A stretch of DNA of 11,919 nt from Bacteroidota bacterium (GTDB lineage Bacteria > Bacteroidota > Bacteroidia > Bacteroidales > Cfx3-03): contig JAUZOX010000044.1 in the NCBI GenBank assembly GCA_030706265.1, forward strand, positions 1 to 11,919. The letters run 5' to 3'. The notes below the pieces were generated by a model. That model was not told the DNA's origin. It was given only the letters and a program-made list of their open reading frames with translations, and made no database searches. Positions 1-7,329 of the stretch are shown piece after piece; the stretch's first letter is position 1, and the number at the start of each line of letters is the position of its first letter. The position numbers and the translations under genes were made by a program.

Positions 1-39
1 AAATTCAGTGAATAACTTTTCGTCTTTCTTTTGATCCAT
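1..39 (-). CDS. mutA: Partial N-terminus, possible methylmalonyl-CoA mutase small subunit
   Basis: An ATG on the minus strand at 39-37 opens a frame that runs off the left edge and reads MDQKKDEKLFTEF. From memory of the family, the small (beta) subunit of the heterodimeric methylmalonyl-CoA mutase in Bacteroidota begins with a short charged stretch followed by K/E-L-F-x-(E/D)-F and then PPV. The last residues visible here fit that pattern. That enzyme interconverts succinyl-CoA and methylmalonyl-CoA in the propionate pathway, and the small subunit pairs with the B12-binding large subunit. A promoter-like element lies upstream at 115-122. Only 13 codons are visible, so the assignment rests on one short match and could be chance; the DNA beyond the edge would decide it. 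Confidence 0.45.
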   Translation of the reverse strand, partial: MDQKKDEKLFTEF

Positions 40-114
40 AAGATGATCTTTTATATTATTTTATCCTCACGCATTCAGAACACGGAGAAAGTTCAGGTGA
101 TTAAAAAAGCGGCA

Positions 115-122
115 CAAAGATA
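115..122 (-). promoter_or_regulatory. Candidate -7 promoter element for the left-edge minus-strand gene
   Basis: On the minus strand this reads TATCTTTG, an exact match to the Bacteroidota -7 consensus TAnnTTTG. It lies about 75 bp upstream of the ATG at 39. No clear TTG -33 box occurs at the expected 19-21 bp spacing, so the call is weak to moderate. Confidence 0.4.
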
Positions 123-176
123 CAGAAATATTAAAACTTTGCTTGATTTTCAAGTCTTGATTATCAGCCAAAATCC

Positions 177-206
177 TTTCTTTATAACAAATTTTATTTA
201 CCTTTG
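177..206 (+). promoter_or_regulatory. Candidate promoter for the epimerase gene
   Basis: TACCTTTG at 199-206 matches the Bacteroidota -7 consensus TAnnTTTG exactly. A T-rich block at 177-183 (TTTCTTT) sits about 18 bp upstream as a degenerate -33 box. Transcription would start near 213, giving a leader of about 90 nt. It is back to back with the minus-strand element at 115-122, so the two genes look divergently transcribed from one intergenic region. Confidence 0.45.
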
Positions 207-296
207 ATTTCACTTAAATCTACTATTATCGGTTATCCTATACAATTTTCAATAACTATCTGTTTGTATAAACGGATTTTAGATTGATGACGCTCG

Positions 297-1172
297 ATGG
301 ACCTTATGAAAAAAATAGCAATTACTGGCGCAACGGGTTTTATTGGAACCCATTTATCTGATTACCTTCGTCAAAATGGTTATACAATAGATCAACTTGA
401 CAGGTCAGCATTAAGTTTAAGCGATCGTGACCTGAGTGAAAGACTGAATGGCATATATGCGGTCATCAATCTGGCAGGAGCTCCCATCATCCATCGCTGG
501 ACCCCGGAGTATAAAGAAGAACTTTACACCAGCCGTATCGGAACGACCCAAAAAATAGCAAACGCAATTAGAGTAGCCTCAACAAAACCTGAAGTGTTTA
601 TTTCGAATTCTGCTATTGGCATTTACAAGAATAAAACGCATAATACGGAGCGGGCTGCTCAGTATGACTCCGGGTATCTTGGAAAAATATGTAAGGATTG
701 GGAAGCATCGGCGCTGACAATGCTGAAATTTACCCGTACTGCCATATTCAGATTGGGTGTTGTATTGGGCCGTGATGGAGGTGCACTTCAAAAGTTGCTG
801 CCGGTATTCAAAAGAGGGGTTGGAGGACCTGTAGGGGATGGGCAACAAGGCTTTCCATGGATACACCTGGACGACTTGTTGAGTGCCTATTTGTTTGTAC
901 TGGAGTACCCTGAAGCCGAAGGGATCTATAATCTGGTGGCTCCGGAAGCGATCACAAACAATCAGTTTACCAAAACATTGGCTGCCGTTTTAAAGAGACC
1001 TGCAGTTATCAGGGTTCCTCAATTTGCATTAAAAATGCGGTATGGCCAGGGATCGGTTGCTTTAACTGAAGGTGCATTTGTAGAACCTCTGCGACTCAAA
1101 GAATCCGGTTTCATATTTCATTATGAAAAGCTTGCAGATGCATTAAGGCAAATAGTTCAGCCAAAACAATAA
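297..1172 (+). CDS. TIGR01777/YfcH-family NAD(P)-dependent epimerase
   Basis: The product (291 aa, close to the usual 290-300 aa) is an extended short-chain dehydrogenase/reductase-like protein. A Rossmann dinucleotide-binding motif lies at residues 11-17 (GATGFIG). The family hallmarks follow: NLAGAPI near residue 58, the RIGTTQ segment near residue 80, RLGVVLGRDGG and the glycine-rich GGPVGDGQQ, then WIHLDDL near residue 190. The C-terminal 60 residues (RPAVIRVPQFALK onward to the KESGF segment) match the DUF1731 domain that ends this family. Members resemble E. coli YfcH; their substrate is not established, and old annotations as a cell division inhibitor SulA are not supported. It is probably cytoplasmic and monocistronic. 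An in-frame ATG at 306 (MKKIAIT) is the likelier true start, since homologues usually begin just before the Rossmann strand; no Shine-Dalgarno sequence decides it. Confidence 0.9.
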   Translation: MDLMKKIAITGATGFIGTHLSDYLRQNGYTIDQLDRSALSLSDRDLSERLNGIYAVINLAGAPIIHRWTPEYKEELYTSRIGTTQKIANAIRVASTKPEVFISNSAIGIYKNKTHNTERAAQYDSGYLGKICKDWEASALTMLKFTRTAIFRLGVVLGRDGGALQKLLPVFKRGVGGPVGDGQQGFPWIHLDDLLSAYLFVLEYPEAEGIYNLVAPEAITNNQFTKTLAAVLKRPAVIRVPQFALKMRYGQGSVALTEGAFVEPLRLKESGFIFHYEKLADALRQIVQPKQ

Positions 1173-1182
1173 CTATAAAAAT

Positions 1183-1224
1183 ACGAACGGATTTATTGTA
1201 CAGCGGTACAGTAAATCCGTTCGT
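1183..1224. terminator. Bidirectional hairpin terminator between convergent genes
   Basis: A perfect 13-bp inverted repeat (ACGAACGGATTTA at 1183-1195 against 1212-1224) continues inward through one G-T pair and five more Watson-Crick pairs to an AGCG tetraloop (1202-1205), giving a 19-bp stem. It lies 10 bp after the epimerase stop and 49 bp beyond the lipoprotein stop. The T-rich tail is better on the minus strand (TATTTTTATAG after the stem) than on the plus strand, but placement suggests it serves both genes. Confidence 0.85.
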
Positions 1225-1273
1225 TATTATAAACCTGAATAATCTTGCGATTCAAAATCGTAGAGTTACTCCA

Positions 1274-1960
1274 CTAATTATAAGCAATAAAGAAAGATCC
1301 CCCTTCAAGATAGCGGTTTGGATCCAACTTATCGAATACCCTGAAATAGATCTTATATTTCTGTCCTTTTGATAAGACGCCTTGTTTATTCCTCACCGTA
1401 ATTTGCATGTTCTTATAATAGGTATTCCTGTCAAAGGTCAACTTGGAAGAAATATTCTCAGTCACTGAAATACAACTAGAATTCAGGTTATGGGTGGAAT
1501 CCACTTTATAAGGAACTTTCGCAGTCCCAACCTGCCCCGGGATAAGCAAATCCTTGACATCTACCACCTTTTTACCTGCTCTGTCAGTAATGCTGATGGT
1601 CATTCCGACTAATACCATTAAAGCAGAATCTTTTTTAGGATAGATCACTTCCGTGCTGTCACCTTCAAAAAGCCGGTATGGAATTTCTTCCGCATTTTCA
1701 ACCAGCTTTTTAAATCCGCTTAAATGATACATCTTAAATTCGGCTTCAAAGTCCGTCTTATCCAGCTTTTGTTCGTTGTATTGTTTGATTTGCTCAACAT
1801 TAAGAAAATGCGAATAAATAAAGGAACCATCTTTAGCATCACTTCTGTTTTCTTCTTTTATATCACTGATAAAACTCAAAGTCGGTCTTGGCCCTTTGCT
1901 GCACGAAGAGATGCCAAGCGATAACATCAGGATCAAAAACAGGAATAGTTTGTTTGCCAT
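1274..1960 (-). CDS. Small lipoprotein of unknown function
   Basis: The 228-aa product starts with a short basic N-terminus, a hydrophobic stretch (residues 5-16) and a lipobox GISSC with the acceptor cysteine at residue 20, so it should be cleaved by signal peptidase II and lipidated. The residues after the cysteine (SKGPRP) are not acidic and so lack the surface-export signal described for Bacteroidota lipoproteins; a periplasm-facing position is inferred. The mature part is a mix of charged and beta-prone segments, with a predicted strand-rich C-terminal third ending in YKIYFRVFDKL and GGSFFIAYN. I recognise no named domain. It begins 25 bp after the stop of the upstream oligoendopeptidase gene on the same strand, with no terminator between, so the two are probably co-transcribed and may act together in the envelope. 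The gene ends at TAG, facing a strong shared terminator. Confidence 0.8.
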   Translation of the reverse strand: MANKLFLFLILMLSLGISSCSKGPRPTLSFISDIKEENRSDAKDGSFIYSHFLNVEQIKQYNEQKLDKTDFEAEFKMYHLSGFKKLVENAEEIPYRLFEGDSTEVIYPKKDSALMVLVGMTISITDRAGKKVVDVKDLLIPGQVGTAKVPYKVDSTHNLNSSCISVTENISSKLTFDRNTYYKNMQITVRNKQGVLSKGQKYKIYFRVFDKLDPNRYLEGGSFFIAYN

Positions 1961-1985
1961 ATTTTTGGATAGATTTAAAATTTTT

Positions 1986-3881
1986 TTATTTGACTTTCGC
2001 GAGTTCCTTTTCCAATAACGTCACCATACTATCGAGTTGGGTGATCACTGCCTTAATGGGTTCAGGCTTGGATAAATCAACACCAGCCTTCTTCAATTGT
2101 TCCATCGGATAATCATTTCCACCCGATTTTAACAAAGTAAGATAACGTTCCCTGGCGTTCTGCTTTTCTGAATCGGTTCCTGAAGTAACCTGATTATAAA
2201 TCTGGGCCGAAGAAGCAAAGCAAGTTGCATATTGGTATACGTAATAGGGCGAATTGTAGAAATGTGGAATCCGGGACCAAATCAAATTATAAAGCGGTTC
2301 GGGCGCATGGGCATCACCATAATACTCTTTATACAAATCGGCAACAATCCCATTCAATACGTCGACAGTGATCGGCTGACCCTTTTCAACCAACGTGTGG
2401 GCACGCAATTCAAAGTCGGCAAATAAAACCTGGGTATAGAATGTCCCCACTATATTGTCAATAGCCTGGGTCAACAAAGCAATCCGTTCTTTCGGATCTT
2501 TGGTTTTCGAGAGCATATAGTCCAGCATCAATCTTTCGTTGAAGGTTGATGCCACCTCGGCAACAAAAATCGTATAATTGTGGGTTACAAAAGGTTGGTT
2601 TTCATTCGATAATACCGAATGAAGCGTGTGGCCCAACTCATGTGCCAGTGTAAATACATAATTCAGGGTCTCGTTATAATTGAGCAACATAAAAGGATGA
2701 ACGCCATATACGTTGCTTGAAAATGCGCCCGTCGTTTTTCCCTTGTTTTCATATACATCAAGCCATCCTGAAGCAACGGCTTTTTTCATCTTTTCAACAT
2801 AATCTTTCCCCAGCGGTTCCACAGATTCGATCACCATTTTTTTGGCGTCATCATAAGGATAGAGCTTGTTAAAATCAACCAGGGGAATCACGCCATCATA
2901 ACCATAATATTTTTCCAGCTTCAGAATGCGGGCTCTCAGTTTCATATAACGCTGCAAAGGAGCCACGTTCTCCCTGACAGAATTAACCAGATTTTTATAA
3001 ACATCTTCGGGAATGTTGTTGCCGTCCAAAGCCGCCTGTAAACAGGAGGTATAATTTCTCGACTGCGCCGAAGCCCAATCTGATTGACAGATCGCATTAT
3101 ATATAGAGGCAATGGTGTTTTTCTTTTCCTCAAATGAGCCATAGTGCGCAAGAAAAGCGGTACGGCGATCGGCCTGGATTCTGTCGGTAGCAAGGATCTG
3201 GTTGTATGCACCCGGTGAAAGAACGACTTCCTTGTTATCCGATAATTTAATAGTAGGATATTTGACATCGGCCGTTGTCAGCATGGTGTAAATATCAGAC
3301 GGGGTGTTGTTAAGCTGGGAGAAATAAGACAAAAGCTGTTCCCTGGGCTCATCCAGGACATGCTTTTGTTGCCTGTACAAATCGAGTAAACCGAATCTGT
3401 AAATTTTTAAATCAGGGGTCTGGTCTATCCACTGACGCATTGTTGCCTCCGGAATAGTCAGCATTTCAGGATTAATCCAGGCCGTAGCAGTCCCAAACTT
3501 GGAGAACAGAATTTGAACCTGCTGCAGGCGCCCTCCAATTTCTGCATTCCCGTTATCCACGTTTTTCATTAATCCCGGATATTGATATACCTTATAAGCA
3601 AGTATACCCATTTCGTCCTGCAATTTCAAAGCTTTAAGCAACTGTTGAGGGCCCTGTTTAAGGGTCCCTTTCAGGGAAGCAATCTCATCCATCAGCGCCC
3701 CGGTTTGTTTTAATGCCGCTTCCCAATCTGTCCAATTGTGAAATATATCGTTGAAATTCCATTTATATTCGGCCGGAATTTCATCACGGTTTAATGATCT
3801 TTTTTGTGCCATGGCTTCATGATTTATATCGAAAGCAACAATCAGTGTCGTCGCAAAACCCAATAGTAGAAATTTATTCAT
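1986..3881 (-). CDS. pepF: Exported oligoendopeptidase F-like M3 metallopeptidase
   Basis: The 631-aa product is a zinc peptidase of family M3 that cleaves oligopeptides. The active site HELGH lies at residues 414-418, extended to HELGHTLH (414-421), with the third zinc ligand probably Glu442 in AEVASTFNE. The all-helical N-terminal half (about residues 40-390) fits the M3B/PepF fold. The length is slightly above the usual 600 residues because of an N-terminal Sec signal peptide: a hydrophobic run at residues 4-16, and AMA-Q as the likely cleavage site after residue 25. Classical PepF is cytoplasmic, so this is an exported version, presumably periplasmic, trimming peptides for uptake. The chosen ATG is the one that yields the signal peptide. 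The upstream gap carries the terminator of the cysteine peptidase gene, and I see no convincing TAnnTTTG promoter, so expression may come from a poor promoter or from readthrough. The lipoprotein gene follows 25 bp downstream. Confidence 0.92.
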   Translation of the reverse strand: MNKFLLLGFATTLIVAFDINHEAMAQKRSLNRDEIPAEYKWNFNDIFHNWTDWEAALKQTGALMDEIASLKGTLKQGPQQLLKALKLQDEMGILAYKVYQYPGLMKNVDNGNAEIGGRLQQVQILFSKFGTATAWINPEMLTIPEATMRQWIDQTPDLKIYRFGLLDLYRQQKHVLDEPREQLLSYFSQLNNTPSDIYTMLTTADVKYPTIKLSDNKEVVLSPGAYNQILATDRIQADRRTAFLAHYGSFEEKKNTIASIYNAICQSDWASAQSRNYTSCLQAALDGNNIPEDVYKNLVNSVRENVAPLQRYMKLRARILKLEKYYGYDGVIPLVDFNKLYPYDDAKKMVIESVEPLGKDYVEKMKKAVASGWLDVYENKGKTTGAFSSNVYGVHPFMLLNYNETLNYVFTLAHELGHTLHSVLSNENQPFVTHNYTIFVAEVASTFNERLMLDYMLSKTKDPKERIALLTQAIDNIVGTFYTQVLFADFELRAHTLVEKGQPITVDVLNGIVADLYKEYYGDAHAPEPLYNLIWSRIPHFYNSPYYVYQYATCFASSAQIYNQVTSGTDSEKQNARERYLTLLKSGGNDYPMEQLKKAGVDLSKPEPIKAVITQLDSMVTLLEKELAKVK

Positions 3882-3919
3882 GACTTTTTCCTTTTAAATC
3901 AAATTATCAAAATTGGGAC

Positions 3920-3988
3920 AAAATAAAAAAGATCCACTGATATCAGGGGCTGTCTTTCAGAAAGCATCAGCCGCAAATATCAGTGGAT
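3920..3988 (-). terminator. Rho-independent terminator of the cysteine peptidase gene
   Basis: A perfect 12-bp inverted repeat (ATCCACTGATAT at 3932-3943 against 3977-3988) encloses a second stem (GGCTG 3948-3952 with CAGCC 3968-3972) and an inner CTTT/AAAG pairing. On the minus strand the hairpin is followed directly by a T-rich tract (TTTTTTATTTTG). It begins 16 bp after the cysteine peptidase stop and its tail ends about 38 bp before the oligoendopeptidase ATG. Confidence 0.85.
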
Positions 3989-4004
3989 GAAAATAGGAAT
4001 AGGG

Positions 4005-5213
4005 TTACAGGCCCAGTTTCCTGGCAATCTTTGCCGGAATGGCTTTTTTGTTCACCATGATGCAAGTGGTTTTGTATCTTACATAAGGTATTGAAGCATA
4101 AAAATAGCCGCCGAATTTATTGCTGTTTGAATTCCATGAGTTCTTCACGATATAGAATGGAGATCCAAACTGATCCTTGGCCGTACCGATGATATGCAGT
4201 CCGTGGTCATCCGTGGTTTCGTAGTTGTCAAATGCTTCCTGACGTAACTCCTGGGTGATGTTCTTTTCTTTCACTTCAACAGGCTTTGCGGCTGCAGCCG
4301 AGTCAGCTTGTTTTTGGGTAGTCCATTTAGCAGCTTCCAATCCGGCTGTTTCTTTGGGTGCTTCCTCGGGAACATTGGCAAAACCCAGATTGTGTTTAAA
4401 GCCTTTTTCGCTCACGTCTGCTGCCCAGGCAACGGTATAACCGTTATCCAGCGAGTTGTTGATGATCTCAATCATCTCATCGAGGGGCACATTGTAAACT
4501 TCATCCTGGCTCCAGTTATCGGGAACTTCAAGGATGAACTTGCTATAAAAAGGATGATGGGTAAAAGATGAAATCTCAACATAGTCATCCAGGTTTAAAC
4601 CCAGGCTCTGTTCAAATGTCATGGGCGTGTACTCTTTTCCCTTGTAGGTGAACTTGGCGGGTTCCTCTCCCAGATAAGCATCTTCAAGGCTCAGGAATCC
4701 CTTGTACCATACCGGAGTGAGCTTCTTATTGGGATTCTTGATCACACCGTCCATATAATCTTTGAACACTTCGTCCATTTCAGCATGAACAGGTCCAACT
4801 TCACCAATCACATTTCCGGAATAAGCTTCCTGGGGTATAGCACCATACTTCCGCATCATGTTGATGACATCATGGAATGCGCCACCACCCCCAAAATTGA
4901 GGCTGCCATGAAAGCGGGCATAGCGTTGCGCTTTATCTGCATAGGCATGTCTTACAATAAACATTTGAGACAAATCATATTCGCCTTTTCCCAGGCGGAG
5001 TAATTCTGATTCCAGAAAAGAATTGGACGAGAAGCTCCAGCATGTTCCCGACCGGAATTGGTCTTTCACGGATGTAGCAGGAAGTCTTTTGATATCCGTA
5101 AACTGATAGGGACTGGTTTGTTCGGTAGTTACCGGTTTTTTTTGTGCTTGCGCAAAGCCCATAGCCATTAATAAAATGGATAGGACCAAAAATCTGAGTG
5201 TAAGGGGTTTCAT
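4005..5213 (-). CDS. Exported cysteine aminopeptidase, bleomycin hydrolase/PepC type (C1)
   Basis: The 402-aa product is a papain-superfamily (C1) peptidase. The catalytic cysteine is Cys58 in DQFRSGTCWSFSS, with the oxyanion-hole Gln52. The catalytic histidine is probably His337 in DDHGLHIIG and the asparagine Asn358 in VKNSW. That order and spacing fit the bleomycin hydrolase/aminopeptidase C group as found in Bacteroidota. A Sec signal peptide occupies residues 1-23 (hydrophobic core 8-19, cleavage at AQA-Q), so it should act in the periplasm or outside, unlike cytoplasmic PepC. Residues about 283-316 form a low-complexity stretch rich in Ala, Lys and Glu, probably a surface loop just before the catalytic His. 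It is divergent from aspS, with a 120-bp shared promoter region, and ends in its own strong terminator. Substrate preference cannot be read from the sequence. Confidence 0.88.
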   Translation of the reverse strand: MKPLTLRFLVLSILLMAMGFAQAQKKPVTTEQTSPYQFTDIKRLPATSVKDQFRSGTCWSFSSNSFLESELLRLGKGEYDLSQMFIVRHAYADKAQRYARFHGSLNFGGGGAFHDVINMMRKYGAIPQEAYSGNVIGEVGPVHAEMDEVFKDYMDGVIKNPNKKLTPVWYKGFLSLEDAYLGEEPAKFTYKGKEYTPMTFEQSLGLNLDDYVEISSFTHHPFYSKFILEVPDNWSQDEVYNVPLDEMIEIINNSLDNGYTVAWAADVSEKGFKHNLGFANVPEEAPKETAGLEAAKWTTQKQADSAAAAKPVEVKEKNITQELRQEAFDNYETTDDHGLHIIGTAKDQFGSPFYIVKNSWNSNSNKFGGYFYASIPYVRYKTTCIMVNKKAIPAKIARKLGL

Positions 5214-5257
5214 TAAAATAATTGTTTAAGGTTTGGTCTTGAGTATAAATTGAAGCA

Positions 5258-5265
5258 CAAATTTA
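5258..5265 (-). promoter_or_regulatory. Candidate -7 element for the cysteine peptidase gene
   Basis: The minus strand reads TAAATTTG, an exact TAnnTTTG match, about 45 bp upstream of the ATG at 5213. The expected -33 position (around 5285) has no TTG, so the promoter would be weak or activator-dependent. It is divergent from the aspS element at 5307-5314. Confidence 0.4.
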
Positions 5266-5306
5266 ATCTGATTTAGTGAAATTCATGATAAAAGCTTAAC
5301 TTTTTG

Positions 5307-5314
5307 TAATTTTG
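5307..5314 (+). promoter_or_regulatory. Candidate -7 element for aspS
   Basis: TAATTTTG matches TAnnTTTG. It ends 19 bp before the aspS ATG, implying a very short leader of roughly 10-15 nt. No good -33 TTG is present near 5285. The leader (AAAATAATAGAAG) is A-rich with no strong Shine-Dalgarno, as is common in this phylum. Confidence 0.45.
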
Positions 5315-5333
5315 TAACGCAAAATAATAGAAG

Positions 5334-7091
5334 ATGTTACGTACACACACCTGTGGAGAACTGACTATCAGTCATGTTAACCAGAAAGTAACCCTTTGCG
5401 GATGGGTTCAACGATCACGCGACTTGGGCGGAATGACCTTTGTAGATCTGCGCGACCGTTATGGCATTACTCAACTCGTTTTCAATATGGAAACACAAGC
5501 CGAATTGTGTAACAAAGCAAGAGGCCTTGGTCGTGAATATGTTATTAGCGCCACCGGAATAGTTTCTGAACGCAGCAATAAAAATCCCAAACTGGCAACG
5601 GGAGATATCGAGATAACGGTCGAACATTTTGAGGTGCTGAATGTTTCCAAAACACCTCCCTTTACGATTGAAGACAATACGGACGGTGGGGATGAGTTGC
5701 GTATGAAATTCCGGTATCTGGATCTTCGCCGCAACAGTCTCAAAAACAATATGATGCTTCGTCACAAGATGGCCTTTGAGACTCGAAACTATATGAATGC
5801 CAACGGTTTTCTTGAAATCGAAACACCATACCTGATCGGATCAACCCCCGAAGGGGCAAGAGATTTTGTAGTCCCTTCACGAATGAATCCGGGTGAGTTC
5901 TATGCTTTGCCTCAATCCCCTCAGACCTTTAAACAGATTCTGATGGTAGCCGGTTATGACCGTTATTTTCAAATAGTTCGCTGCTTCCGGGATGAGGATC
6001 TTCGCGCTGACCGCCAACCCGAATTTACCCAGATCGATTGCGAGATGTCGTTTATTACTCAGGAAGATATCCTGGTCATATTTGAAGGCCTGGTGCATCA
6101 TCTGTTCCGGAACGTAAAAGGAATGGAAATGGGTAAGTTTCCAAGAATGTCGTATGCCGATGCCATGCAACAATACGGTTCTGATAAACCCGATATCCGT
6201 TTTGATATGCGTTTTGTCGAATTGACAGATTTAGCTCAGAATAAAGGTTTTAAAGTATTTGACGAAGCCGAATTGGTCGTTGGTATCTGTGCCAAAGGCT
6301 GTTCGGAATACACACGGAAGCAGGTTGACGAACTGACCGACTGGGTGAAACGCCCACAGGTAGGTGCTGCAGGACTGGTTTATGTGCGTTGCAATGCTGA
6401 TGGCACCTTCAAATCCTCGGTCGATAAATTTTATAGCCCGGAAGAGCTGAAACAATGGGCCGAACGTGCAAAGGCACAACCCGGTGATTTATTGCTGATC
6501 CTTTCAGGAAAAACAGAAAAGACCCGCAAAGCACTTGGAGACCTCCGAATTGAGATGGCTTCACGACTTGGCCTGAGAGATCCAAATAAGTTTGCGCCTT
6601 TATGGGTCGTCGATTTTCCTTTGTTGGAATGGGACGAAGAAGCAAATCGTTTCTTTGCCATGCACCATCCTTTTACAGCTCCTAAGCCTGAAGATATCCC
6701 CCTGCTTGATACCGATCTGAAGTCGGTCCGTGCAAATGCCTACGACCTTGTAATCAACGGTTCTGAGATTGGAGGAGGATCTATCCGTATTCACAACAAG
6801 GAGATGCAAAACCGCATGCTCAATATCCTGGGCTTTAGCAACGAAGAAGCCCAAAAACAATTTGGATTCCTGATGAATGCATTTGAATATGGTGCCCCCC
6901 CACACGGAGGCATTGCCTTTGGTTTCGACAGATTCTGCGCCGTATTGGGCGGACAGGATTCTATCAGGGATTACATCGCATTCCCCAAAAACAATTCAGG
7001 TCGTGATGTGATGGTCAATTCACCATCGACACTACACGAAGACCAGTTGAACGAATTGCAGATCAAGTTAAACCTGAATCCTGCAAAATAA
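5334..7091 (+). CDS. aspS: Aspartyl-tRNA synthetase
   Basis: The 585-aa product is a bacterial-type class IIb aspartyl-tRNA synthetase, which charges tRNA-Asp with aspartate using ATP. Residues 1-105 form the OB-fold anticodon-binding domain (CGWVQRSRDLGGMTFVDLRD). The catalytic core follows, with QSPQ at 194-197, class II motif 2 (RCFRDEDLRADRQPEFTQID, starting at 216) and motif 3 with GFDR at 530-533. The long middle section (about 290-410) is the GAD insertion domain of bacterial AspRS. Length is normal for the family. Leu31 sits where non-discriminating enzymes such as that of Pseudomonas aeruginosa have His, so this one is probably discriminating and the genome likely has an AsnRS; that is inference from one residue. 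The gene appears monocistronic, with its own promoter element and terminator. Confidence 0.98.
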   Translation: MLRTHTCGELTISHVNQKVTLCGWVQRSRDLGGMTFVDLRDRYGITQLVFNMETQAELCNKARGLGREYVISATGIVSERSNKNPKLATGDIEITVEHFEVLNVSKTPPFTIEDNTDGGDELRMKFRYLDLRRNSLKNNMMLRHKMAFETRNYMNANGFLEIETPYLIGSTPEGARDFVVPSRMNPGEFYALPQSPQTFKQILMVAGYDRYFQIVRCFRDEDLRADRQPEFTQIDCEMSFITQEDILVIFEGLVHHLFRNVKGMEMGKFPRMSYADAMQQYGSDKPDIRFDMRFVELTDLAQNKGFKVFDEAELVVGICAKGCSEYTRKQVDELTDWVKRPQVGAAGLVYVRCNADGTFKSSVDKFYSPEELKQWAERAKAQPGDLLLILSGKTEKTRKALGDLRIEMASRLGLRDPNKFAPLWVVDFPLLEWDEEANRFFAMHHPFTAPKPEDIPLLDTDLKSVRANAYDLVINGSEIGGGSIRIHNKEMQNRMLNILGFSNEEAQKQFGFLMNAFEYGAPPHGGIAFGFDRFCAVLGGQDSIRDYIAFPKNNSGRDVMVNSPSTLHEDQLNELQIKLNLNPAK

Positions 7092-7122
7092 TTTTTTTAA
7101 TGTTTTGTCTTAAAACGAAAGA

Positions 7123-7152
7123 GGCTGTCCCGGAAATGGGGCAGCTTTTTTT
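7123..7152 (+). terminator. Rho-independent terminator of aspS
   Basis: An 8-bp stem with one G-T pair (GCTGTCCC at 7124-7131 against GGGGCAGC at 7138-7145) closes a 6-nt loop and is followed by seven T residues (7146-7152). It begins about 31 bp after the aspS stop. Confidence 0.85.
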
Positions 7153-7252
7153 ATTTGGCTTTAAGTCTCAATATATTCTTTTTTTGATCCGGCTTTTACC
7201 TGCAATGACTTCACAAACACTTTCAAAACGCTCTGCCCGTTTTACTAAAATT

Positions 7253-7329
7253 ATTCTATTGCATCTCATGTAGGGGGGCCCCCGGTGGCCACCCGAGACA
7301 GCATGGGAGAGATGCTAAATAAATAGAAT
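7253..7329. repeat. Large imperfect hairpin with GC-rich palindromic core
   Basis: The outer arms are ATTCTATT (7253-7260) plus GCATCTC (7261-7267) on the left. They pair with GAGATGC (7309-7315) and AATAGAAT (7322-7329) on the right, with a 6-nt bulge between the right-hand blocks. ATG (7268-7270) and CAT (7302-7304) can pair further in. The core contains six G followed by five C (7273-7283) and then a perfect 10-bp palindrome GGTGGCCACC (7284-7293). It is unlike the AT-rich flanks and too far from aspS to be its terminator. It could be a mobile-element remnant, a REP-like repeat or a structured RNA; the sequence alone does not choose. Confidence 0.6.

Noticed and set aside
7253..7329. Second terminator for aspS or a known riboswitch
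   Set aside because: A good terminator already lies at 7123-7152, there is no T tract after this hairpin, and I could not match the conserved boxes of the cobalamin or TPP riboswitches.
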